30,679 nt of DNA. Origin: Stereocaulon alpinum. Taxonomy: Eukaryota > Ascomycota > Lecanoromycetes > Lecanorales > Stereocaulaceae. The notes below the pieces were generated by a model. That model worked only from the letters and a program-made list of their open reading frames with translations, searched no databases and was not told where the DNA came from. This document shows, in pieces, positions 22,248 to 30,679 of this stretch; position 1 is the first letter of the stretch, and each line of letters starts with the position of its first letter. Both the position numbers and the translations under genes were made by a program. The stretch is from contig JAEUBA010000179.1 of NCBI GenBank assembly GCA_018257865.1, positions 1-30,679 of the forward strand, read 5' to 3'.

Positions 22248-22261
22248 ATATACTAATTATA
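22248..22261 (+). repeat. Target-site duplication of the right LINE, left copy
   Basis: ATATACTAATTATA (14 bp) is repeated exactly at 27681-27694, directly after the LINE tail. Confidence 0.9.
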
Positions 22262-22449
22262 ATAGTATTACTTTCGGGATAGCGACGACAACGAGCACGA
22301 CGGGCGAGTAGGCCTACTAGGCCAGACGAGCGATCACACTGGGTTACAAACCTAGCAAAATAACACGAGATAGGGGGGGAGGAGAGAAGGGAGGTATTAG
22401 TAGTAAAGGTAGATAAGGAACGCGTCCCGACGCGACAACAGGGCGATAG

Positions 22450-23915
22450 CGATAACAGCAGAAACCTACTAAAGATCTATAGGGCCCTTAAGGCAGGGAA
22501 AGAATTAAAGAAAGAATATAGTATATAAAGGCTACGGAACAGGCGCTACTAGAGTTTATAGAGAAGGTCTGGGGGACGCTATAGGTAAATATAAACAAGA
22601 CCGTATAGGGCTTCTTCCAGAATACAGCAGAAAGGATTACGGAGTATATATAGGAGAACACCGCTAAAAGATACGCTGCGAAGGAGTACCGCAGCTAACT
22701 AACGCGTAAAGACTACCCGACCGGAAGGGTAAATAACAGCTAGGCGGACATAGCCCGCACAGCCCAAAGGGGCTAAAACACTATCTACCTAGCTACACCT
22801 AGGGCAGAAGACATTAAGAAAGCGAAGCAGGTAACGGTTAGGATCGATAACACCAGCGAAAAGACACAGATAGCCACAGCGACTCTTCCCTAACTAGTAT
22901 AAATATTTAGGGGAGCAGGGGGAGTAGCTGAGGAGATTATCGCAGTAAGGAGGACTATAGGGGGGGATATTATTCTCCAGACAGCCTTAGTAAAGGCTAG
23001 GGAGGAGTTAGAGAAGGACGACGGGTAGGTAAGGAGACTCTATAGGTCAGCGAGAGTCCTCTGGAAGATAGTAATAGTAGCGATCTATAGAGTAGAAAAG
23101 ATAATAGATATAAAGGACTAACAGGGGATCTTTAAAACCCTAAGGAAAGATAATAGGAAGCTCCACCTAGAGTTAGAGATAATAAAGGCTAAATAGCCTA
23201 TATTTACGTCGAAGCTAGACGCACTTAAGAGGGAGAAGAGATTCTCTATACTAATAATTAAGGTCCCGAGCCTAGAGGCGGCGAACCGGCTTATTATAGA
23301 GGGGATAGTAGTAGAGAATAGCCTCCTCTTCTATAATCGCTAGGAGAGAGAAGCCGCCCCTAAGCAGTGCTTTAACTACTATAGGTATAGATATATTACT
23401 AAGGCGTATAAACACCCCACCCGCTATAGGATATACGCCTAAAACTATACGACTAATAATTACGTAGAAAGAGCTGGCAGCAAGCCTAAGTGCGTAGTAT
23501 ATAAGGGGGAGCACCTAGTATAGAGCAAAACCTGCTTAATCCGATAGAAGGAGAATACTAAGGCCAGGCAGAGAATTAAGCGTAAGCCGAAATACTTTAA
23601 AGAGACCCTAAAGTAACACCTAGTAGGGCCTACGCCGGCGATACTAGAAAGGACCAGCCTAAAAGGGTAGTATAAAGTAATCTCTAAAGGGAAGAGGAAG
23701 GCCTTAGAGGACATAATAGATAAGCCCTAGAAAGGAACTGGGGAGGCAGCGAAGAGGGGACGACCGATAACCCTCTCTAAAGCGGAATAAAGGTAACAGC
23801 CCCTATCTATAGAGAGGATCAGTCCAACGAACACCCTTAAGCAGACTTTAGGAGTAGCAAAGACTACTAAGACCACCTAAATACAGGAGAACGTCTAGGC
23901 GGCCCTTACCTAATA
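22450..23915 (+). pseudogene. LINE ORF1: RNA-binding gag-like protein with three zinc knuckles
   Basis: A recognisable frame runs from about ALLEFIEKVWGTL (22543) to about 23900 with scattered stops. Three zinc-binding motifs lie in a row. The first (23368-23409) reads C-F-N-Y-Y-R-Y-R-Y-I-T-K-A-Y, a C-x2-C-x4-H-x4-C knuckle with three ligands changed to Tyr. The second (23425-23463) has all ligands as Tyr. The third (23491-23535) reads K-C-V-V-Y-K-G-E-H and ends K-T-C, keeping Cys, His and Cys. The middle is charged and probably coiled (about 22900-23250). ORF1 proteins of this group package LINE RNA. Start codon not determined; dead because of in-frame stops. Confidence 0.85.
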
Positions 23916-23919
23916 AGGA

Positions 23920-26900
23920 ATATACCCTACCTGAAAATACTGCAGTATAATATATAGAGGAAGAAGGATATAGTAATAGCACTACTTCTTAAAAACGAAG
24001 ATATAAAAGATATAGACGTATTAGCGATTTAAGAGCCGGCACATAACCTAATAAATAGAACCTTATATAATACGAGTATAAGTAGGTTCCACTTAGCCTA
24101 CGGGGGAGACCTAGAGGCTAGAACGTACTTCTACGTAAATAAAAGGATAGATCCTAACGACTAGGGGGTAGAGTACTAGGAGGGCGACTTATACTTATTA
24201 TAGATTTAGACTAAGAGAACCCGAAATAACGCTAACGCTAAGGACGAAAACACTAAGGAGCTGATAGTAGAGAGGGTATAGGTATATAACATCTATAACC
24301 CTTCGCCGGTAAGCTATATATCAGTAGATAGCCCTACGACTATCCTAAGGCTAAAGGAGGCCTTAGAAAGCGAAGGCGAACACATTATAGTAGGGGATTT
24401 CAACCTACACCACCCCCAATAGAATAACCCAGGACGAGCTATATACTATACGATAGCAGATAGGCTGCTAGAAGTAGTAGGAGAGAAGGGGATAGTCCTT
24501 AGACTACCGGAGAAGTTAGTTATATAGTAAAGCAGGGGCTTAGAGAGCGCTATCAACCTTATATTCCTAACCGAAGGCGCGCATAATACGATAGCGAAGT
24601 GCGGAGTAAGAGAAGACCTTAATATAGGGTTAGATCATATACTAATTATAACAGAGCTAGAATAGACCTAGAGCGAGCGCTAGGTACACTAGAAGAGAGC
24701 CTAGAAAAGGATAGAGACGGAGGCGACCAGCGAGGAGATCCGGAAATACGTAAGGATCCTAAATAGGGTTATAGGCAGATACTTATTAGACTTAGAGGAA
24801 GCGATTAACCTATATATTAACAAGCTTATAGCTGCGCTACAGGAGGTAGTAGAGAATACTATCCTATTTAAGGAACCCTACGCCGGAGCTAAACTATACT
24901 AGAACAGGGCGTATATAAGAGTTACTAAGGCGTTACAGGCAGCGCTTAAGGCCTACCGCTACAGCAGAAATACACAGACTGAGGAGGCTCTCCGCTAGAC
25001 TAAAAGGAAAAAGGTTACCATCCTACGAAAGACTAGGACGATAGCTTTCTAAGAGGGGGTCTATAGAGCATCGCTAAGGCTAGGAGGAGTATAGTAACTC
25101 GCTAAGTAGGGAAGGGAGAGGAGTATACGCCCTAAAGAGCTACCATAATTCCCAGCTATTAAAGACGGGAACGGGAATAAAGCGATAGACTTTAAAGGGA
25201 AGGTAGAGGCCTTAAGGAGGGTCCTCTTCCCGCCCTTACCCCCAGCAGACCTAACGGATATTAAGGGGGCTAATTACCCAGAGCCTATTATAATAGACAG
25301 CGAGATTACCGTAAAGGAGGTAAGGGACGCGATCTAGCACCCAGCAGCGGATAAGGCCCTAGGGATTTCAGGGATCCTAAATAGGTTCCTAAGAGCGGTG
25401 TATACAGAAATAGGGGAGACCTTTCAAAGGGTATTTCAAGCGTACCTAGATCGTAGATACCACCTAAAGAAGTTCCGCGAAGCGAATATAGTAATACTAA
25501 AGAAGCTAAAGAAGACTAATTACTCTAAGCCTAAGGCCTATCGACCTATCGCACTACTAGACACACTTAGGAAAGCATTAGAGACAGTAATAGCAAAACG
25601 ACTTAGCGGAATAGCTGAAGTAAATCACCTACTCCTAGAATACTAGATAGGAGGTAGGAAGAGATATTTAGTAGAAATAGCCCTAGAGACTATTATAGAC
25701 TCGATCTATATAATATAGAACTAAGGTAAGGATAACGTAGCGAGTTTACTATCACTAGATATAGCAGGAGTATTCGATAATATGTCCTATAAAAGGCTGC
25801 TCTATAACTTAAGGATAAAAGGAATCCCTAAGGGGATTATCTAGTAGACTACAAGCTTCCTTAAGGACAGAGCGATATTAATAACCCTAGGGGGTAGGAC
25901 TAGTCTAGTTAAGGCGGTAGAAACAGGGATCTCGTAAAAATTACTAATATTACTAATCCTATTCCTCTTCTTTAATACGCTACTAATTAAAGTATACTCA
26001 AAGGCAAAGATCCTAGTATAGGTGGGAGGATTCGTAGATAACGTATACCTACTAGTATATAGTAAGATAACGGAAACGAACTATAGGTAGCTAGAACAGG
26101 CCTACAAGCTCTGCCAAACGTAGGCGAAAATATACGGGGCGACGTTTACGCCCTAGAAGTATAAACTAGTATATCTATCGCGCACCCCTAAAAGGTTTAA
26201 TATAAAGGAGACGGTATAATTTAGTAACGCAGAGGTTAAGCCGGAAGCGAGTATTAGGGTCTTAAGGCTATATATTGATACCAAACTCCGCTAGGGCCTA
26301 TATATAGCGTAGGTATAGGTAAAGGCCGCTACTTAAGCCTAGGCGATTAAGTGCCTAGTAGGATTAACTTAGGGAGCTACGTTTAAGAAGTATAGGAAGG
26401 TATATAGTATAGCGGTAAGGCCTATACTTATATTCGCTGCTCCAATATAGTATACCCCTACCGGGGGGCAGGGAGCCGTAGAAAAGCATGTTAAGACGCT
26501 TGCGATAATATAGAACGACTACCTACGGATAGTGCTTAGAGTATATAAGGTAACACCGGTCTAAGTCCTAGAAGCGGAAGCAGTTATTATACCTATCTAA
26601 ACCTATCTAAACGCCCTAGTTATAAGATACTAGGCACTGAGGGGAGTATACCCCTTAATAATCGAAGGTAACCGCTTAATCCGTAGGAGACTGTAGGGAA
26701 GGAGAGGAAGGGCGCGCCTAACACGCCTAACCCTATTACTAGAAAAGGAAGAATAGGCCCTGTAGGAGCTTAAGGCGAAGGATTAGGATTAAGCGGTAAT
26801 AGTGATAAGGAGGAAGGTATATTAGTATAACCTAAAAATAGATGTCGAGGAGTATTAAGATGTAGGCGTCCTAGCTAAGAAGATATAAGGCTAGGTAATA

Positions 26901-27300
26901 GCGAAGTAGATTAAGCGGTAGGAGGTATATAAGGATACTATCCCTAAGCACTCTTATACACCTATATAGAATAAACTGTTATTCGGAGAAAGGTATAACT
27001 ACTACCTAAAGCTTAGGAAGGCAGAAAGCTCGATAGCAGTCTAACTCTAAAGTAGGAAGAATAGGTTTAACTACTTCCTTTATAAGGCGAGGGTACTAAG
27101 GGTCCGTAGTACCCGCTATAGTTATAGATAAAGGAATTAGGATACAAAGTATATTCTCCTATACTGCCTAAAGCTTAGCGACACTTAAAGGGAGCTTATT
27201 AAAGAGGTAGAGACTTATAATATTAGAACTATACTAGCTGAGGTTACTAGTATAAGAGTAGCTATAAGATAGCTAGTTAGGTTAGGATTCCTAACGTAGT
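23920..27300 (+). pseudogene. LINE ORF2: AP endonuclease, reverse transcriptase and C-terminal region (dead)
   Basis: About 1,120 codons. The endonuclease opens with LKILQYNI and VLAI.EPAHN and has VGDFNLHHP (about 24389-24415) and an L-D-H box near 24630. The RT has ANIVILKKLKK, YRPIALLDTLRKALE (25470-25580; the longest stop-free stretch is 25398-25646), LLSLDIAGVFDNMS with its catalytic Asp intact (about 25746-25788), SFLKDRA, and G-G-F-V-D-N (26025-26042), where the second Asp of the FVDD active site is Asn. The C-terminal part ends with a LAEVTSIRVAIR.LVRLGFL-like segment near 27240-27290. The order and motifs match Tad1-clade LINEs. Two catalytic losses (Asp to Asn, stops) make it inactive. 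Confidence 0.92.
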
Positions 27301-27680
27301 ATTAACTTACTAGGGAATAGCTCTCCTAGTCTAAACTCCCTATTAGAGTAGAACCGGTAACAAAAACCCTAAAGACAAAGAAGCCTAAGCGCAAGTAGAA
27401 GCTAAAGGCGGCGGAGCTACCGGAGTATTATAAGGCCTATTAGGGCAACAGAGATTATCATTACCGGTGTTATAAAGCCTAGCGGCGAGGTCGGATAGGC
27501 GGAGTAGAACAATAAGTAAGCTGATAAGCGAAAGTTTTTAGCTAGAAGGGGCGACTCTAGAAAGGTTTCTTTCGCGTCTAGAGGGCCTTTAACCCCCCTA
27601 GATTTCCTAATAATATAAGAGAACACCCTTATTAGTATATATAGATACTAGAATAGGCGTATAAATCAATCAATCAATCA
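27301..27680 (+). other. LINE 3' UTR and CAAT tail
   Basis: Non-coding end of the LINE. The last part, from CTAGATTTCC at about 27598 to GGCGTATAAATCAATC, is shared by all three LINE copies in the window. The tail is ATAAATCAATCAATCAATCAAT (27661-27682, its last bases overlapping the target duplication). Reverse-strand frames here are chance openings. Confidence 0.85.
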
Positions 27681-27694
27681 ATATACTAATTATA
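27681..27694 (+). repeat. Target-site duplication of the right LINE, right copy
   Basis: ATATACTAATTATA, identical to 22248-22261. Removing the LINE and one copy restores continuous element A sequence. Confidence 0.9.
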
Positions 27695-28172
27695 CTTATA
27701 ACGGAGGTCTGATTTATTATATAAAAGCCTATCTTTTCCGTCTCCTAAATATAAAGTTATCTAACGGACTAAATATAGGAGTAGAGGAAAGTTATACGCC
27801 TATAATAATAGTAGGTACTAGTTTCTTCGTAGGGCTAGTTATAGGGTTATTAGAGAGTATATTAATATTATTAATACTAGTTATCTTTAAAGAGACCTCT
27901 TCTTTATATATTTATTTAGAGGTATCCTTACTAAGGTTATTATTATATCTTTAATATTTCCTAGGCTCTACTACTCTATCGCTTTCTTTAGTACTTCTCT
28001 TAGGCCCTAGCTACTTTTCTTTAATAGCCTTAATCTACTAATATATTAATACTTAGAATAAGTTACTTAGTTTAAAGCGTACCTTTCGCTTATTCGCTTT
28101 AGTCTCCTAGGCTTTTTTAGTAGCTACCGCTTATTCTACCTTTATCTTAGCTATTATTAGAAGATTTCTGTT
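27695..28172 (-). pseudogene. Unidentified element A protein, N-terminal part
   Basis: The minus-strand frame starts around ATAGATAACAGAAATC (possibly ATG before RIP, about 28165-28172) and reads DNRNLLIIAKIKVE, then KANKRKVRFKLSNLF and a Ser/Lys/Glu-rich stretch, ending in IFSPLDNFIFRRRKR just before the LINE insertion. The composition is charged and low in complexity, as for a disordered N-terminus. It leads into the frame at 19650-22261 when the LINE is removed, though the exact frame across the junction is unsure. No family recognised. Confidence 0.5.
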
Positions 28173-28500
28173 ATCTATTTAATATATATAAGGGTCTTCG
28201 CTAGTAACGAGGTGGTATAAGGTTATTAAGGAGTATTATCTATAATAATATAGCTAGCTGTAGGTAGCTAGACGGGCGAGGTCCTTAGGGAAGGAGGCGA
28301 AGTTTTTTAGAAAGGGGAGGCTTCTTTAGCGTATTATTATCGTATTATTTTAATTAATATCGAATTAGCTTAGAGTCTATTAACTAAGTCGAATAGAAAC
28401 TTAGCTAAGTTAGACTAACTTCTATCTAACTTAGATAGAATTCTATCTAAGTTAAACGAAACTATCTAAGTTAAACGAAATTTTCCTACCTTTTTAAATA
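28173..28500. promoter_or_regulatory. Intergenic stretch of element A with repeats
   Basis: No frame is convincing here. The stretch holds several direct and inverted copies of CTATCTAAGTTA: the palindrome at 28427-28454 and two tandem CTATCTAAGTTAAACGAAA units (second at about 28463-28481). It lies just upstream of the N-terminal part of the main minus-strand frame, the position of a promoter for it. A regulatory role is inference from position and repeats only. Confidence 0.4.
28427..28454. repeat. Perfect 28-bp palindrome
   Basis: The arm is TAACTTAGATAGAA and the second arm is its exact reverse complement, with GAATTC at the centre and no loop. Symmetry stops at 28426/28455. Flanking partial copies of the same arm suggest a cluster of protein-binding sites or a hairpin-forming element. 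Confidence 0.9.
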
Positions 28501-28999
28501 GTTACTACTATAACTATACCTCCAGCTATAGTTCCCCTACGTAAGACGAATATCGCTATTTTATCTATATTCTTAATAAGTATATACTACCTCTACCCTA
28601 TTAGCCTAGGACCTTAAGACCTTAGATACTACCTACTTAAGTATCTATTAATAAATATATACGGAGCTGGACTTACTAAATTCGCTATAGTACGTTAATA
28701 ATATATACTTTACCGCCAGCTTTTAAGTTATATAGGTATAATATAGAGTTATATTATTAGCTTAACCGATTAAATTAGTTCTTCGACTTAGTTAATAATA
28801 ATTAGATACCTCCTTCCGTTTATAAGACGTCCTATAAAGAGAATCTCTACTAGTAGATATATATTAAGCTGGCGGAACTATATCCTCTATAGCAGCGACG
28901 GTATTTAGATTTATTAGAGATAACTAATTTAAGTTAGGGAAAGCGGTAGGTAGTATTAGCTAGGTCTTTATAGTATAATTCTAAGATATAAATATTATA

Positions 29000-30180
29000 T
29001 CGGTAGTCTTAAGTTAAATAGTATAGTTTCTCTATACTCTCTAATTTAAACGACGGGGTCTGCTATTTATAGTATTTAAACTAGTCCTTAAATTTATACC
29101 TTCTATCTTTACTATTACTACTAATTAACCCGCCTAAAGTATTAAATCCTATAGTACTATATCTAGTCCGTATCTATATTTACGTTTCTAGAGGTATAGA
29201 TAAGGGGGGAATAAAATAATTATAGTTTCCTTATTAGTATATCTATATAAATAATTTATCTCGCTTTTTGGAATATACGGTTAAGCTATACCGTAGCTAT
29301 TTACTAGGAAAATACTTTTTAAACTACTAGAATAAGGTTAGTATATAGTTAAGGCGGAATAGTAGAGGAGATATAGACTTACTACCGCTAGAATATATAT
29401 AATAATAGGAGAGCTAGTGAATATAACTAGTTTCTCTAGTCGCCCGTAGAGATCTTCCCTTAGTAAGTCGATTAACTCTTTAAGTTTTACTAACTTTAGT
29501 ATATTAGTAGTAAGTTTATCGATATATTTAGTATATATACTATCTAGCGGTATCTTAGCCTAATTTTATATTAGGCTAGCTAACTCTATAAAATTTGTAC
29601 GACCCTTACTATTATTATATAAAGCCCTACCTTTAAGCTCGTCCTAAGTAAGACTGAGGTAGTTACGCTAAGAGAATTCTAGAAGACTTAGGATAACAGT
29701 AGTAGCGCGTAGCTTATAGGTACGTTTAAAGTAATTATTAATTATTAGCGTAGGTATCTCCTTGCTAGTAGTATAAGTAAGTAAGTATTCTTTAGTATAT
29801 TCGGCTTTTACTATATCTTAGATCCTCTAGTCCTTAGCGCGAAGAGCTGCCTTTTACTCTAGATTTAGGAAGTATATAATATAACGAACCTCGTATAGAG
29901 GTAGCTTAATAAGCTTAGTAATCCCTTTAATATCTCTAGTTATAGACGTCCGCTTAATTTTAATAGAGTTTAGAATAGCCTTTATATCTACGATATTCTA
30001 ATTATTCTTACTCTTATTAACTAGATTCTTTCGCTTTTAGTAGCTAGCTATCGTTTTTCTAATAGCCTTAACTTTAGCGTAAGTTAGATATTAATAATCC
30101 TTATAATCCTCCTACTACAGCTGCTCGATTATACGGATTATAGCCGCGCAGTCACCTAGGTCGCGTATCTAGGGTATAGC
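29000..30180 (-). pseudogene. Second unidentified minus-strand frame near element A
   Basis: A minus-strand frame of about 390 codons has far fewer stops than the other frames (about one per 25 codons in 29200-30180). Readable parts include CAAIIRIIEQL (about 30130-30165), NIVDIKAILNSIKIKRTS, KGITKLIKLPLYEVRYIIYFL, KEIPTLIINNYFKR, RALYNNSKGRTNFIELAS (about 29575-29635), then LVKLKELIDLLREDLYGRLE and a hydrophobic stretch SSPIIIYILAVVSLYLLYY that could be a membrane segment or buried helix. I recognise no family. It is upstream of, and on the same strand as, the main element A frame. Either it is a second protein of the same element or part of another nested element. Confidence 0.5.
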
Positions 30181-30679
30181 GGAAAAACCCTATACCTAGG
30201 GTAAAGACGTTCTATATAGACTTATACGCTAATTATCTATATAAGGGCTAGCGATAGAGATATACCTATACGCGGTACTAGCTACGAACCTAAATACCTA
30301 TTTAGAGCTAAGATATCTCCCCTAATATATTACAGGTTAAATAATATTAAGACGTCGCGTAGTTACTAAGAACTCTATATAGAGTTTTTCAGGTAATATA
30401 ATAATACCTACCCTAACTCTACTATAACTATTATACCTCCCCTATAATCGAGACTAGATAGTAAGAATTAGTATTAGGTATAGTATCTTAGCCTAATAAG
30501 TAAAAAGTATAGGTAATACCTACCTAGCTGTTAATTTAAAAAATCTAATATCTATATACGCTTAATATATATCTACTAGTTAAGACTAACGCGCAGTCTA
30601 TCCTAGGGGAAGGCTAGGGTTATAGGTATATAGGACTAAGAGAAGGATATACTAAGTTATAAATTAGAAGGTATATTTT
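30181..30679. other. Unassigned sequence to the window edge
   Basis: AT-rich, CA/TG-depleted sequence with no recognisable frame, terminal repeat or match to the other elements in the window. It could be the upstream region of the frame at 29000-30180. Confidence 0.4.

Larger units (their letters stand above)
19448..22261. mobile_element. Element A, copy 2 (left part)
   Basis: Starts with the same 15 bases as copy 1 and continues past the point where copy 1 is interrupted, so this copy shows the interior of the element. It is split at 22261 by the plus-strand LINE and resumes at 27695. No right end was found, and there is no inverted copy of TATATCGCGCTTTCC in the window, so the element is at least 5.8 kb without the LINE. 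RIP is moderate. Confidence 0.75.
19650..22261 (-). pseudogene. Unidentified element A protein, main part
   Basis: The minus strand holds a long frame broken mainly by TAA/TAG, with a few apparent frame changes. I do not recognise a family. Readable stretches include KLPINVTRIFNTLI and LLNIAKIANSIGITIPNIF (about 21930-22160), then VFFFSVISGIRLRYKSADL and KPLPASAIIFVIIALYYMFK with ILVNSKLI (20700-20920), then a basic, Glu- and Arg-rich part and a C-terminal tail with tandem 15-residue repeats around IAEDISELS (19752-19841). With the N-terminal part at 27695-28172 it would be about 1,000 residues, the size of a large transposase or other element-encoded enzyme. Function is unknown; coding is inferred from lower stop density and from conservation of the tail in two copies. 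Confidence 0.55.
22262..27680 (+). mobile_element. Full-length Tad1-like LINE, best preserved element (right copy)
   Basis: A 5.4 kb non-LTR retrotransposon with 5' UTR (to about 22450), ORF1 with zinc knuckles, ORF2 with AP-type endonuclease and RT, 3' UTR (about 27300-27663) and a CAAT tail. It is bounded by a perfect 14-bp target duplication. CA and TG are common in its 5' third (for example CGATCACACTGGGTTACAAACC at 22331-22352) and become scarcer further in, so RIP was light or recent here. It lies in element A copy 2 and is opposite in orientation to the left LINE, forming 5.4 kb inverted repeats 16.4 kb apart. Confidence 0.93.
27695..30679. mobile_element. Element A, copy 2 (right part, open at window edge)
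   Basis: Continuation of element A after the LINE. It holds the N-terminal part of the main frame (27695-28172), an intergenic stretch with a palindrome (28173-28500), a second minus-strand frame (about 29000-30180) and unassigned sequence to the edge. The gypsy gag sequence expected beyond the right end of A (continuing from 19447) does not appear before 30679, so the element end is probably outside the window. That all of this belongs to one element is inference. Confidence 0.5.

Noticed and set aside
23272..23514. Open minus-strand frame of 80 codons
   Set aside because: It lies opposite the zinc-knuckle part of LINE ORF1, has no recognisable content and is a shadow of the plus-strand frame.
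23460..23714. Open minus-strand frame of 84 codons
   Set aside because: Antisense to LINE ORF1; open by chance because the lightly mutated region is less rich in TA on that strand.
27417..27626. Open minus-strand frame of 69 codons
   Set aside because: Lies in the LINE 3' UTR; the homologous region of the left copy is broken, and no family is recognisable.
28500..28990. A plus-strand coding frame (readable as Y-R-Y-F-I-Y-I-L-N-K-Y and so on)
   Set aside because: Slightly fewer stops than the minus strand locally, but no recognisable motif, and the advantage disappears downstream where the minus strand is clearly better. Left as undecided, not annotated.
1..30679. A genetic code with TAA/TAG read as Gln (ciliate-like)
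   Set aside because: Gln-to-stop is accompanied by Cys/His-to-Tyr and Asp-to-Asn at catalytic positions and by loss of CA/TG in non-coding repeats, which points to RIP and not to codon reassignment.
1..30679. tRNA or rRNA genes
   Set aside because: No cloverleaf-like A- and B-box combinations or conserved rRNA segments were noticed by eye; a tRNAscan run would be decisive.

Overview
This 30.7 kb window contains no recognisable host gene. It appears to be a nest of dead transposable elements from a filamentous ascomycete (Pezizomycotina) that performs repeat-induced point mutation (RIP). Over most of its length the dinucleotides CA and TG are almost absent and TA is everywhere. Former reading frames survive only as frames in which Gln and Trp codons have become TAA/TAG, Cys and His have become Tyr, and Asp has become Asn. 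All proteins below were therefore recognised by reading through stops. Coordinates of degraded elements are good to about 10-50 bases unless an exact junction is given.

Layout. (1) A Ty3/gypsy LTR retrotransposon on the minus strand runs from the left edge (RNase H) to its 5' LTR end at 16425. It is interrupted four times: by a minus-strand Tad1-like LINE (about 421-5827), by a 903-bp TRIM-like mini LTR element (6488-7390, 141-bp LTRs, 5-bp target duplication), by a plus-strand Helitron (about 8041-13626, Rep/helicase frame of about 1,800 codons) and by an 82-bp 5'-truncated LINE 3' end (13813-13894, 12-13 bp target duplication). (2) That gypsy copy sits in a second Helitron, of which a minus-strand PIF1-like helicase piece remains (16426-17137). 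(3) This Helitron is also entered by an unidentified element, called 'element A' here. Its first copy starts at 17138 and is cut at 17691 by a second, plus-strand gypsy copy (LTR and gag, 17692 to about 19447). That gag is cut by a second copy of element A, which starts at 19448 with the same terminal sequence and runs to the right edge. (4) The second copy of A carries a complete 5.4 kb Tad1-like LINE on the plus strand (22262-27680) with a 14-bp target duplication.

The nesting gives a relative order of events: Helitron-2 is oldest, then A copy 1, gypsy(+), A copy 2 and LINE(+) on one branch, and gypsy(-) with its four passengers on the other. The right-hand LINE keeps most CA/TG in its 5' part and is the least mutated sequence. 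The left-hand LINE, of the same family, is saturated with RIP.

The least explained part is element A: more than 5.8 kb without its LINE, present twice, with a shared sharp left end, a subterminal hairpin, an unrecognised minus-strand reading frame of roughly 1,000 codons ending in 15-residue repeats, a second unrecognised minus-strand frame at 29.0-30.2 kb, and a perfect 28-bp palindrome between them.
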